NCBI GenBank assembly: GCA_009760855.2
Contig: WPIO01000091.1
Span: forward strand, 716,001 to 780,000
Source of the DNA: Cristatella mucedo
Taxonomy: Eukaryota; Bryozoa; Phylactolaemata; Cristatellidae
Length of the DNA stretch: 64,000 nt
Direction of reading: 5' to 3'
Both the position numbers and the translations under genes were made by a program. Positions 45,371 to 57,800 of the stretch are shown in pieces. The notes under the pieces were generated by a model, which had not been told where the DNA came from, did not search any database, and saw nothing but the letters and a program-made list of their open reading frames with translations. Position 1 is the stretch's first letter; every line of letters starts with the position of its first letter.

Positions 45371-45819
45371 AGAAATCTTACAGACAATTGGCTTAGAATG
45401 AGGCTCGCTCTCCCCGTCAACAGGCAGTGGCTAGGCAGCTGAATGGTATGAATTCTTTATAATTGCGTTGACCTCTCGTTGGGACTTATCGAATCTTGCA
45501 AATCCGCAGTGCTGGGCCAAAAGACGCAATCCGCAATGCAGCTGGAAATTTACTTTCTGTTTAGTCGGATCGTCAATGACGACAGAGAAACTTGCCAGTT
45601 TCAGTTATTTTAACATTTTTCATCCTATGACGGTCAAAAAGCCCCTTCGTGAGCTCCAAGAGGTTTCAACCAGAGGATTTAGCGCTTATATAAGAATACG
45701 TAGTGGCGAAAATATCCGAGTTCCAATCGAACTCTGAGATATTCTTTATGGCTATCTCCCGGAAGAAATAAGCTACACTTTTTTGCTAGAAAATATCTAG
45801 GGAGTCACCGAATACTTCT

Positions 45820-45862
45820 TTACTTACTTTTACTTTTACTTTTACTTCTTTACTCTTCCTTA
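45820..45862. repeat. (CTTTTA)n-like tandem repeat
   Basis: Several TACTTT/TTACTTTTAC units in a row, in the gypsy-flanking region. Confidence 0.8.
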
Positions 45863-46199
45863 TTACTCTTCTAATAATTCTTCGGTCCTTCTCAAACTAA
45901 GAAAGTCCTCTCGGATTGCCATGGGTCACTGAAAAATCCAAATCGTCCGCTCGTCGCATATATTTGCAAAAGAAGTCGTACTCGGCAAAAAATGTATCAT
46001 ACAGACATTATCATTTGTTATTATTATTTCAGACATGTTATTTCAAACCTTATAAAATCGGGCGAGAGTGGCCGCAAATATGGCCGAAGCACCTGGAAGA
46101 TATTGTGTGGTTCGGCTGTTCTCTGTCGGAAGAGGCGGTGGTTAAACAAAAGTAGAGCCGACACATACGCATACGCATATATAATGTATGTCTGCGCGA

Positions 46200-48230
46200 C
46201 CCTAACTAGTTCGGGTGCGACGCTAGCAATGTGTAGAGACATGGTGCTCGCAATAAGCTAGACGGGAACGACATGGCGCTCAAAGCCATTAATGCAGCGC
46301 TAGCAGCGAAACCGCAAAGTGAAAAAGTGCAAGCGCCAAGGATTGCCAGTTTGTAACGGCTGAGAGGGTAGGTGATTTTCTGCACATTTGTTTACAAGCT
46401 TGCCGAAGTTTTCACTCAGATAAGTAATTTTAAAATGGTTGTACATAGTTTTTGCAGAGGCGCTGGTTCGGGACTCCTCATCCTCGGGCTCATGATTGGC
46501 TGGCCGAACAACTGCAAGGTCGCTTTCAGCAGAAAAAAATGCACCCCGTTACAAGGCCGTTCTGCTCACAGTCGCATCGTTGACGTAACGGTTACTGGAA
46601 GGGCTCCTATTATCCCGTAGCACACAAAAAAGTACTGATACAGCTTTCCTTTGACAGGCACTATGAGCCAAGAACGTCAAACAACGAAAGGCAGTACGAC
46701 TGCCATTCTCCGCCATTGAGCTAGAAAGCGTTTATCTCGGGCGTAGGGCGCAACAAGCGAGTGGGCGTACAAACTCTCAATAAAACCGCAGAACGCCAGC
46801 GTCAGCACCCACCCTTAGCAGCGCCAGAAAAAGTGGCGTGCGTGGGATGCTGAAAAAGAGGCTTCTGAAGGTCAAGGAAGGCGCGATAGAGCACCTCGTG
46901 TCCGCGGAAAATCGGCTGAGCGGAACCATAGCTGTCTCGCTACAAGTGGGCGGCATAACTGCATTATCGAACACCGACCCTTCAGTAGCCGTTGCCTATG
47001 GGGCCGCATAGCGAAAACGCTTGGTCGCCTCCAGGCGGCAATTGAAGTGCTCAAGGTACACGGAGCACTTGAATGTAACCATACGGCCGTACCGATGTCC
47101 TGCGTATCCTGGATACAGCAGAATGCGGGCTAAAGCGAGACGTCGCAGATCGTCTGCGACAACCAAGCACAGAAAAGAGAAACCGGCCTATGCCCGTCTC
47201 CAGCAGATAATAAGCGAGACATTCTTGTCTGTCTCTCTGTCCAGTCTTGCCACGGCACAGACAGACAATACCGGAGTTGGTGGTTGCCTTACATTAGGAG
47301 CTGGACTGCTAGCGCTGCTGCTGCAGCTGTTTCAAATCAAAATTCAATTGCTTTCAATGGCTGAGCCCTCGAACGCTCTTTCGCCTTAAGCCAGTCAGCC
47401 AGCTTAGCGGTAGCCAAAATCGACGACGACGACGCCGGTGTCCCACTGTCCTGCGAAAGGTCTTCATCAGCCCAAATGGCCTGCAGCTCCATCATGGCCG
47501 CGTCTCACTCTGGGCCGAAGACAGTGCATTGTAGTCGGAGTCGTCAGACTCGGCAGGTGAGAGCAGCGGATGAGCTGCACGCATCGGTGTGGAGCACTGG
47601 AGTAAGAGTTGCTGAGACGAAACTCGCATAGGAAGACAACCAGTGCCGGTACACGGCTAATGTCTTCAATCTGAGCAGCAGACGATAGCGGTCGGTGTCA
47701 CCGGTATCGCTGAGACACGCAGAGAGACCAGCAAAGGACGGGCCGCATTGGACTTGGAATATGACGCTGCTGACACATTCGAGGACTTCTCTTCAGCAGG
47801 CCGAGCGGCCTATGAATTCGGCCAGGCCTCGGCCTCAACCAGAGCGGCTTTATCCAAAGCAGCACTCACCCCTGTTCACCGGAAGCCATTGCGTTCGACA
47901 ATTCTGCTGAAGCTGTCGAAACGATGGCGATCGACGGGGAAGAAATAGCCGGTGGACCAGCCTGCCACATGGTCGGTCCTGTTGGGCCTGCGGTCACAAT
48001 ATGAGCAGGCCTCTTAGTTGCGGCTCTGGAACCAGTAGTGCCCACTTCCCCGAAATTGTCACACGTTAGAGAGAGGGAACTGCTGTCCGCGATTGTAAGA
48101 TCCTTGCTCCGCGTGAGCGACTGAGATCAGTCTCACACCTTGTATATTGGCCAGGTCTGAAGTAATACAGTTATCTCTCCTCATGTATAATTACGCATCG
48201 CCCTGCTCATCGCCTCAGCCAGCTTAGCAC
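46200..48230. other. Unassigned stretch, no supported gene
   Basis: ORFs up to 122 codons (47021-47389) and a 66-84-codon acidic/Ala-rich plus-strand frame ending at 47948 carry no recognised motif. The right part (about 48060-48180) has LTR-like TGTCACACG and TATATTGG features, but no matching partner was found. It may hold further retroelement debris. Confidence 0.35.
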
Positions 48231-48234
48231 GCTT

Positions 48235-49024
48235 ACTTTCCCAATTTTAAAAGCTTCATTCAGAAGACTGCTTCTGCAGCTAGCCATCAGTTCCGATCCC
48301 TATCCGGGATTAAGAGCTGTCTTCCACAGTGGCTTGCAAAAAATTTAACTAGCTCCTTAGTTCTGTCTCGGCTATATTGCAATTCCCTATTGGCTGGGCT
48401 ACCAAAAAAGGCGATTAGGCCACTGCAGCTGACCATGAATATGGTTGCAAGGCTGGTCGTCAATTCCCAGAAGTTTGAGCACGTGTCTCCTTTGCTAAAA
48501 GAGCTAGGATGCATGCCGATTGACCAACAGATTCAGAGCAAGGTTCTTACGCTGACACACAAGGCCCGCCACAGCTTGGCTCCTTCGTACCTAGCTGAAC
48601 TGCTGCATCAGTTTCAGCCTGTTCGCGCCCTCAGGTCCTGTGTGGACAATAAATTAGCTGTTCCATTGCTCCGCTTAAAGACCGTTGGCGACAGACGCTT
48701 TAGCTCTGCAGGTCCTAGACTGTGGAACTCGCTCCTACAATTCTTACGCAACGACAACTACTCTCCTGATGCCGACTATGGCACATCTTTTTCAGCGGTC
48801 CTGAGCTGCTACTTCCATGCTACTCACTACCTCAACTGCTCTCCTGACTCTGCTCTGCTTCCCACTTTCTCTTTGTTGCGTGAGACGAAGTCTGTTGGCT
48901 ACCGAATGCATACCGAAAGCCGCTTAGGCTGTGAATGCGCTATACAAAACTCTTCCAGCGTAACACCCACATTGTCTATGTGACTTTGTGGAGTTACAGA
49001 CCGAGATACATTACATTACATTAC
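48235..49024 (+). mobile_element. LINE-B copy, best preserved (RT C-terminus and tail)
   Basis: The 48390-48983 frame encodes LAGLPKKAIRPLQLTMNMVA, LKELGCMPIDQQIQSKVLTL, RRFSSAGPRLWNSLLQFLR and ends in the (ACATT)n tail at 49005-49022. The RLQL...W.P...R...K...L architecture is typical of jockey-superfamily RT C-termini. Confidence 0.88.
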
Positions 49025-49205
49025 CTTACTTCATAAGCGATTCTCAGCTCTAAGCCAGCGCCGACGTTTATAATCGCGGACATTGCATTAGTACTTCAAT
49101 CAAATGCATATTCTGCCTGCTTTCAGCAACGTAACATTGCCAAAATTCACGCCTACATGTACAGTGATACATAAACAAGTTTTTCCATACAAAATAAATG
49201 CTAGT

Positions 49206-49771
49206 TATAATAATAATAATAATAATTCACTTTATAAAGCGCCCTTAGAGAACTTAATCTCCCTCTAGGCGCTTTACATTTTCTGTAAAGTGAAATGCAA
49301 TTGAATGGTAAGTAAAATCATGCTTGAAAAACAAACGAAATGAATAATATGGCTAGGGGTGGCATGCAGGGTCAGCATGCAAATGTGGTTAGTGGCAGCA
49401 TGCACAGTGTCAGCACGCATAAGCACATCAAGGACGAATCACAGGGACCCACTAAATGCTGTCCTAAATAGGTGTGTTTTTAGGTTCCTTTTAAATGTGG
49501 TCAGGTCAGGGGATGTTCTGACGCAGGTCGGGAGGGAGTTCCAGGCTTTGAGAGCATACGAACTAAATGCACGGTCTCCAAAGGATTTAAGGTTTGTATG
49601 AGGTATTTCTAGACTGTTGGATTCCGAAAAGCCGGCGGTACGATGCTTGGCCTGATGGGGTAGTATATCTGACAGATAGGCTGGAGCCATAGAATGAAGG
49701 GACCTAAAAGTGAGCGACAAAACCTTGAAGTCAATCCGTTGCTTGACTGGTAGCCAGTGCAGGTCGGCGAG
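49206..49771 (-). mobile_element. LINE-A 3' copy
   Basis: (AAT)n, hairpin, 3' UTR and the minus-strand frame 49720-49439 (FRSLHSMAPAYLSDILPHQA, RAFSSYALKAWNSLPTCVR). The 5' truncation point lies at the edge of a SINE-B fragment. Confidence 0.9.
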
Positions 49772-49870
49772 TTGATTTAACGTCCTCTTTTGTACAGCGA
49801 CAGAGAGCCTTTCCGGCTATCACCACCGCTTACAGCAGCGATAAAGGATCGCCCATCACAGGATGTGAAA
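49772..49870 (-). mobile_element. SINE-B fragment
   Basis: The reverse complement contains TGTGATGGGCGATCCTTTATCG, GCGGTGGTGATAGCC and CTGTCGCTGTACAAAAGAGG. It lacks the head and abuts LINE-A. Confidence 0.75.
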
Positions 49871-49879
49871 TTTGGTTGC

Positions 49880-50805
49880 TAAACTCTGTAACATAGTTTT
49901 CTATAATGTTGTATCAAAACGGCTGTTTCGCGACGCCTATGGTGGAAATAGCATCTGTTTCGCCGTTGTAATATGTAGAGAGGATAGTTGGCCCGGGCCA
50001 CTATGACAACGCCCGTGTGCAATTGCATGAAATTTTGTAGGCGAGCCAGCCACAGCTGTATGCTATGCGGTCCCTATTGTGGAAACATCAGCTGTATCCA
50101 AGTCCGAAAATCCAGGCTTGCTTGTTAGGACAAGCCGTTGGAGGCCATTGCACAAGCGCGTGCACGAGCACGTGCATGCATGCCCAATCGTATGAAATTT
50201 ATGAATAAACACGGAACAGTTTTCTGTAATGAGAAATCAAAATAGCAGCTTCACTAAGCTTGTTTTGGAAATGACAGCTGTATTGATGTTCGATTAATTA
50301 GGGCTGCCACCTGGGCCGGGCTATCGAAGGCCATAGCATGAGAGCATGCAAGCACAATCACATGACATTTGGTTTATAAACCTGCAACTGTCCTCTATAG
50401 TTTGAAATCGAAATTTCAGTTGCGAAAAGCTTTTTCGTAGAAATGGCTGCTGTATCGCAGTTCTATTATTTAGGGCTTCCATCTGGGCAAAGCAATCGGA
50501 AGGGCATAGCTTGAGAGCCCACAAGCACAATCGGGTGAGACCTGGCATAATGTTCTCTATAATTTGGAATCAAAACGGCAATTGTGCTCAGCCTTTTGTG
50601 TAAATGGCAGCTGTACCGCCGTTTCAGTTTGTAAGAAGGTTGGCTGGCCCGGACCATCGGAGGCCATAGCATGAGAACTGGCAAGCCCAACAGCATGATA
50701 TTTTGTGTGGACCTGGAACAATATTCTGTGTACGTTCGAATCAAGAGTTTTGTGACGTTTACAGTGGAAATGGCAGCTGTATCCCAGTTATTTGTGGGGC
50801 CCGTT
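49880..50805. repeat. Degenerate ~165-bp satellite, about six units
   Basis: The block TGGAAATGGCAGCTGTATC recurs (diverged) at about 49946, 50083, 50269, 50441, 50602 and 50768, spacing 137-186 bases. Blocks GGCCATAGCATGAGA, CAAGCACAATC and TTCTCTATAATTTGGAATCAAAACGG (split across units) also recur in the same order. It lies downstream of the lachesin-like gene. Confidence 0.8.
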
Positions 50806-50989
50806 TTCACTGTGTACTGCACCGTACCTCAAACAGTCACTCTTCAGTTTATGGGGGTGTTTTTCAAGTTTTCTACAGAAAACTTGAAAACCTGTGCGAC
50901 TTTGTCGTACATAAGGTGGCCAACAACTGCCATCTCGCTTTACGAAGAATTTGTGAGAAGAACAGGTTAGTTGGGCTAGTCGAGTAGTA

Positions 50990-51260
50990 ACATGGAAATA
51001 TAAGCTCTGCACGGCTGGAAAAGATGTGTACAGCCAGGAGCAGGAAAGAAGATCCATAACTCAAGATCTGAGTGCAGAAGCTTCTGTTACCAATAATCCA
51101 AGTGAATAAAGCAGCTAATCTATTGTCCACAGAGGACCTTAGGGCAACAGGAGGCTCAAACTGATTCAACAACTTTGCTAATCGTTAAGGAGCTAAGTAG
51201 GCCTTGTCGGTCAGTAAGAATGTTGCTCTTAGCAGGAAGCCGTATTGGCAAGCCAATTGA
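50990..51260 (-). mobile_element. LINE-B fragment, degenerate
   Basis: Minus-strand LNQFEPPVALRSSVDNRLAA matches LHQFQPVRALRSCVDNKLAV of the 48.2 kb LINE-B copy. Confidence 0.75.
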
Positions 51261-51264
51261 GCAT

Positions 51265-51756
51265 ATAGCCCTTCAAAGAAATTGCAAAAAACCAGTGATG
51301 TGCCACTTAATATAATGAAAACAACGTAAACATGTTCAGAATATACATATATATTTAGTGACAATCGCCTATGCGATGTTATTACACAAGCAGCTTTGCA
51401 GCTGCTGAACGAAACATGACGCTAGCAGCAGCACTCTGGGGGGGGGTACTTGATGGCTAACGCAAGGCCAGCCAGATAAAACGACTGACCATGCAGTTTA
51501 TCGCAAGCCTGTTCTTATGTAAAAAGAATAAATTTCAGGAACACCTACTCTTCACGCCTCCCAGAGAGAGAAAGGCATGCTATTCGTGGAATGATCTCCA
51601 AGACAGTGGTGAAATCTTCACTGGAATGCATCGGAAACAGTGTGGCACAAGTGTCGAATGTAGCCAGCATCGTAGTAATGGCTTATTTTAGTATATATAC
51701 ATGCAAGCATAAAGCTTGGTGTGAACAGTTCCAAAACGCTAACAATTCTCGTGCAA
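51265..51756. other. Possible 3' UTR of the lachesin-like gene; nothing else seen
   Basis: This stretch lies between the gene's stop codon and LINE-B. It contains short ORFs without motifs and a G-run at 51439-51446. No clear polyadenylation signal could be chosen. Confidence 0.3.
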
Positions 51757-51863
51757 TTATACGAAGTGTTTCAACAGCACGGTCATCAATATGCTCGTCA
51801 TGACGACAAGCTTTCCATTAGTCGACGTATGTAGAGCCACGGCACCTGCAGTCAATAGCTTTC
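51757..51863 (-). CDS. Lachesin-like last exon: hydrophobic C-terminus
   Basis: Acceptor AATCGCAG completes Arg and continues KLLTAGAVALHTSTNGK and LVVMTSILMTVLLKHFV with a TAA stop. The terminal hydrophobic run after a small-residue stretch (TSTNG) fits a GPI-attachment signal. The phase-1 junction with the previous exon supports the assignment. Confidence 0.72.
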
Positions 51864-54800
51864 CTGCGATTGGTACGGGGTTAGAGGATTCTACAAATGC
51901 AACGTCAATAGTTACCACTGACAACCGGGACGGCTGCAAATAACGCCATACAGCTGTGTCGAATGTCGAAGCCGACCATGCAATAAACTATGCCACAATA
52001 AAAGCAAAAAACGGTGGTGGTGACACAGCTGGAAACGAAGGCTTATGGTACTTCATGGGGTAAAATGAGGCGTTGCCATCATCTGTGCATCCTTGCTGCA
52101 CACTACCAGTAATTCGGTGTCGTCCCATATTATGCATGGCAAGCAATAAACAGCCCAGAATATGGACCGCCTCATACCAATACTTACGAGTGATGGTGAT
52201 CGCAGCAAAATTCTGGCCTAGGTCACTGCTTGCATAGCACCTGAATATCCGGCCATAGTCATCTTGAGTGACACCACCATTTATAAGCAGCTTCGTGATG
52301 CGTCTGTTGTTAGCAGCAACTAGAGTTGTTACTGTAAACCTAGAACTGTTATAAAGTATCCTTTCATTGATACTGCCTCTTAAATCAAGATATAGAGAGG
52401 TGCTTAAAGAATTGGAAATGATCAGCCATTAGGAGATGCAACAGTGGTTGTACACAGCTAATTACTAAACGTTTTAACGTCCACAAAGGACTTGAACTGT
52501 GTATGGACTAGCACTGGCAGAGGGTGAGAGAGATAGGAAAGGACGTGAGAATGGTAAGGGGGGGCGAAGCAAAGGAAAGAGAAAGGCGGATACTGATTGA
52601 CTTAGAGACAACCAACAAACAGAACCAAACACCACATACACAAAAATTAGCGATACCACAGTGTGGCAGTGAAAAGTTATTACGATAGATTAAGCTCGTG
52701 GCTCTATGCAAATCAACTTGTAAGATGAATCGTAGACGCAGTGGTATTAGTAGAGCAGGTAAGCAGTAGCTGGTAATATGCTGAAGTCGCACTAATGGTC
52801 AAAACTAACCCTGGCAATTTGGTCACGTCTTGACCATCTCGTGTCCACCAGATCAAATCAGGTGTAGGGTTGGCAGCAATACTGCAATACATCCTTGCTT
52901 GATAACCAACGGCTTGGGAAATTTGAGTGCTATCGGGAGTAATCTGAGGTGGATCTAAAACATAGTAAATCATCTCTGGAGTCACGATCCTAGCCAGCAC
53001 CTGCACTGAAAGCAAGGTGGACACCGGCACGCATGCATGTTAATATGTAAGCTCAATTTCAACAGGCCACAACTCTTGTGTCACAGCACCGGCAGTTCCA
53101 AGATATAACCTAAAGCTATAGTTCTAAACAAGCACAGCACTATTGCAGTGCCTTCTTGCTAAAACATCAACTGGCTCGCACAACAGTGAGTGTAAAAACA
53201 TGAAAAACATACAAATTTAGTCTACGGTAATTATCAAACTACTTTATGGAATAGATGGCACGTTGTGATTCCAGTTAACTACAAAACCAACTAGATTAGA
53301 TTATGGGATCCATCTGTCCACGGACATTCGAAAGAATGAGGGATGAAGCAGTACAAACTGTAAAATGCTACCCGGGGCTTGGGTCTCGCAAATGGCCTTA
53401 AGTCCCGTGGTAACCGAGTGGTTAAGGTGCTCGCCTTTAACGACCGAGGTCAATGAGAATGTATTTGATGACTGAGGTCGTGTTTAAAAGACTTGTAAAT
53501 GGTCAGCCATGGGGAGGTGCAACAGCGATTGTATACAACAGCTAATTACTAAACTTTTCAGCATCCACAATTTGAGAAAATTTGCAGCAATCCGAGTGCG
53601 AATGTCAGCATAGTCAACTGCTGGTACACCAAGAACTTGCTTACTTAGGAGCCTAAATATTTCATCCAGCAATTTTTTAATGCAGCACGGCCATAGATAC
53701 GATGAACTGCCATAGCACATCACTGTGTTCTAACCGTGGGCTCCTCAATTTTAATTTGTCGTGTTCAGCAGTGCTGAAGGATTAGGCTTGTTGGGCAATA
53801 AGCCTAGTGGCAGATAGGCCTGAACAAAGCATAAAAGAGTTGCCAAAGAATTGGCCACTTTTTGTCATTAGTATGACTGCGGATTTTATAAATAGTTATG
53901 TTAGAAATGATCCATTTTCCAGATTTACACTACTGAGTTGCTCTTATAGCCAAGGCCGTCAGTAGTAGCCACATATTTTAAAGATCCTTTCTGTTGCTAG
54001 GCACTTCCCAGGCGGCTAAGCTCCTATCTGCAGCAGCACAAGAAATGTTGCATTTTGCATAATTGCCGGTGGACAAGTGTCTACCAGCAATTAGTCACCA
54101 CGGCAGATCGTGGCTGACACGCACACACACGCACGCGCGCGCACACACACGCACACACACCAGACATTGCGCGTAGGCACACACACAGACACACACGCAC
54201 ACCTCCATAGCCTGCAGATACCCTGCTGACTGAGGAGCTGAAATGAAGAAAAAAAATCACAGGATACCAAATTTACACAGCAACAAACCTAGCAGCCAGA
54301 ATGAAGTTGGCAGCCACGGCGTTATGATTTCACCACACGGTGCTATGTTGAACATGAGGCTTGCGGTTCCAGGGGTTCCAGGACCGCACAGCAAGCTGAG
54401 GCATCGCAGCGATCATCCTCACAGAAGGCAGCTGCTGCATGGGCATGCATCAGCCACTGGACGAGACCATGGAACCAAGCAGCCGGGCTGCAGCTGGAGG
54501 GAGCACTGCAGAGGCTCTGCGGAGGGCGACCACCGGATAAACTGGAACTCCCTCCCGACTTGGGTCAGAACATCCCCTGTCTTGACCACATTAAGTAATA
54601 ACTTAAAAACGCACCTATTTATGATAGCATTTAGTGGGTCCCTGTGATTCGTCCTTCATGTGTTTATGCATGCTGACACTGTTGCATGCTGCCACTAACC
54701 ACATTTACATGCCGACCCTGTGCATGTCACCCTAACCATGTTAATCATGTTGTTTATCAAGCATGGGCTGAGCTGGTTTGGTCTAGCGGTTAAAGTGCTC

Positions 54801-57800
54801 GCCCCGACCAAGGTCTGACTGAGGTCGTGGGCTCGAGCCCCGAGGCACATGTAAAGCGCCTGAATAGAGATTAAGTTCTCTTGGGGCGCTACATAAATTA
54901 ATTATATTTTTATATATTTAAGCATGATATTACTTACCATTCAATCCCGGTTCCCTTTGCAGCAAATGTAAAGCGCCTAGAAAGAGATTTGAGTTCTCTG
55001 AGGGCGCTTTATCAAGTGCATTATTATTTAATTAAAGCCTTTTAATACTACCCGTGACAGATTCAATTTACCATAGCAGAGCAGCAGCAGTGCAAAGGCC
55101 TATTCGGCTGGCTCAAACTGACCCACAATAAATTTGAATCCAACGCAAAAGTGGACCTTGTGGACTGTTGGCGCTTTCAAAGATGTAAAAAAAAAGAAAC
55201 AAAAGATTCGATTGATGGAACCACAATAGACTTTTGCATCATTTAGACAGTTACGGTTAGCAGTTCTTCAGCTACTCGGTTTGCCTACCAAAGCGGCAGC
55301 GTGTAGTCAAGCTTTAAGCCATGAAACACTCAAAGAAACAAGTCTAAAGCTAGCTATGAATGAATGAGGTGCAGCTACGATGCCAATGATTACCAAGCAT
55401 GAATGCCAAGCACTCAAGTGCAACCGCCAGCAAGCAAGCAGCTGAATGAGCACAATTCCTAATCCTGCTATGCAACCGGACCACGAAGCACAACCGCTCT
55501 GCAGCCAGAATTCATTCGGCACGGACGAGCAGGGCAAACGGGCCTGCCTCGCCCCACACAGAACCGGCCCGAAGGGACGCCTTCGACCAAGACGACCAAG
55601 GTCTGCCTTCCTTATTGGCTATTGCCCTGGCAGTCAAGAGTTGTGTCAGTTTGCGTCGCTTAACTCTTCCGGCTGACAGCCACGCAGGCTCACACGCGTG
55701 GCATGCAGGAAATTAGCAAACGATGATAGGCTTTAAATGTATCAGGTTAGAATTTCCTTCCTTTTTTCCAGATGGCTGCTTACATCGAACACCCAGGTTA
55801 ACGATCTGCTTTGCCTGGCCGATTCCATTTCCTGCAGTGCAGACATACGGTCCCTCGAAATTTGCCTTGACTTGATTCAACTGCAAGGTGTTGCCCTAAA
55901 AAAATTAACAAGACAACAAAGTGTGTGCAAAGCAGAGCACCGGGGCTTCATCTCTTTCATATGCACTTCGCAAAGATGCAATAGTCCGAGGAAACGTTCG
56001 GTAGACAGGGCAAGTGTGGCTAACCATCAGCAGGGTGTGCTCGGCGTGCTCAACCCCCCCCCACCCAGCAGAACTCGGCAGCACCTCGGCTGCAAGCAAA
56101 GCTCTACCTCGAAGTGAAGGCTGCCAGTGGGCAGAGGGCTGCCTCCGGCACGCTCCCATCGGATGATAGGCTTGGGAAGGCCTTGTGCCACGCAGTATAA
56201 GGCAAGGTTCGTGTTCAACTCGACGGTCATCGACGAGCTCGTAAGCAGCGGATCAATGACTGGCACCTCTGCAGGAAGCAAGGATCTCCGTGTCTACCGT
56301 GCCAGCCACATGCCACCAGGCAATTGAACATGCCGGGACGCACACTGGCCAAGTAAACAAAATTTATGGCAAATCCACTTACGGACGACTTGCACGAACA
56401 CACTGTCGTCGACTTTGGTAATTCTGTTGATTTGTATGGAACAGTAATATGTGCCAGCATCAACAGGATTGATATTTTTTATGATGAGAATATAGGTGTC
56501 CGACCCGACGAATCGAAGACCATATTTCTGCTGGTCCAGAGCCCCTTGCCCATCGGTTATCGTGCTTCGCAGACAGCTAGCAGCCGAGGAACACTGAGGC
56601 ATATATTCCCATCGCGTCTGAAGAAAGGTAGCGATGGCAAGCAAACGTCAGAAGAATGCAGGCCAGTACATCAAAATGCCACATTAATTGAATGGCGTAT
56701 TAATGAAGAAGAAGACGACTAGCTGCTTGGCATATATTGTGTGCTGCATATAGTGTCACATTTACAACAAACGTTTGACCACCAAAAAAAAATCGCAACG
56801 AGTTGTGGCCCAAGTGACTGGTGCTGCCGTCCATGTTTAAACCTACAGTTATTACGGCATCACTAGTACAGCAGCATTTAAGGCAAAATCAGCAATTTGC
56901 AAGGTGCTCACTCTTCACGACCCAGGTCGTTAAGAGTCCTGCCGTGGAAAACCCTCTATATCCGTCATTACCAACTGCAAATCGGTGGTGATAGCCCCAA
57001 AGGCTCTTCTGCTGCTGCTAGATAAATGAGGCTGTTAAATATAAATCAGCTAGCCTTTCTCTTTTTCTTCCATTTTTTTACGGCATAATCAGCACTTTGC
57101 AGTGTCCGATAGCAGGCATTAAAGCCGGCCACATCCCACCCTCAAAATATGACTACCCATCCCCGAAATAAGGCCATAGCACGATACCACGTGATCAATG
57201 CAAGCAGCAAGAGCCGTTCCTAATGCAGTCCCACATATAAATAGACAAATAGACATATTCTAAGCTAGCACAGGAGCTTCAGGGTGACCATGCAGACGAA
57301 GGAGGATCCAGGCTCCGCTGCCGAAGGCGGAGTGAAGAGTGTATGCATTAGGCACAGTTACTGCATTAGGCACAGTTATCAGCCTTGAGACCCAAGTCGG
57401 CACAGGGCACCCAATGCTCTCACATGTCGAAGTCTTCGCAGCACTTCAAACTGGCTGAGGCCTTAGGCTCCCAACTTAGCCCACCTTAATGTGATGCCTT
57501 TTGAGTTTTTGGACTCGACCACTATGATCGAAGAGCTTGTATTCATGCTTGCTACTAATTGTTATACCCACCACAGTAAAGCCGTCCCTTAAGGTAGAAT
57601 AAGGGAGGTGTGGAGAGCTATGCCCCAATCCCTTTAGAATATAGCTCCCCCGACAGCACATTTATTGAAATTTCTCACAGACTGGTCGTGGCAGACCGGC
57701 TGAACTCGTATATCGAAACCTCACACCTTGCTAGTAAGTTCCAGTCTGGCTTTAGAGCTAATCACTCCACAGAGTCAGCATTGCTTCGGGTATACAACGA

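Larger units (their letters stand above)
43330..45640 (-). pseudogene. Decayed Ty3/gypsy retrotransposon (gag-PR-RT-RNase H)
   Basis: On the minus strand, in the expected order, are: a gag-like LRLLAQHCGFARFDKSQRE (about 45.5 kb); a protease-like DIDTESSVVTLY (about 45.0 kb); RT N-terminus VKAKLHVRENAAPL and ISPVEEQSEWATP (44.4-44.65 kb); RT SIDGVKEKLSG, KLDLSCSFKHVYLEETSKA (44.2 kb) and ILGKDGMNSSEDKVA (43.9 kb); RNase H with CQRAFETFKDMTSS, ERRIAFPSRTP and GEANYSSQIE (about 43.45-43.7 kb), then QRFVLLTDS (about 43.4 kb). Stops and frameshifts throughout. A LINE-A copy (44697-44880) and a (CCG)n tract split it. No integrase or complete LTR was identified. Confidence 0.78.

Noticed and set aside
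54766-54850. A tRNA gene
   Set aside because: A- and B-box are present but the head is part of SINE-A, flanked by a target duplication and fused to a LINE-like tail; no cloverleaf closing stem was confirmed.
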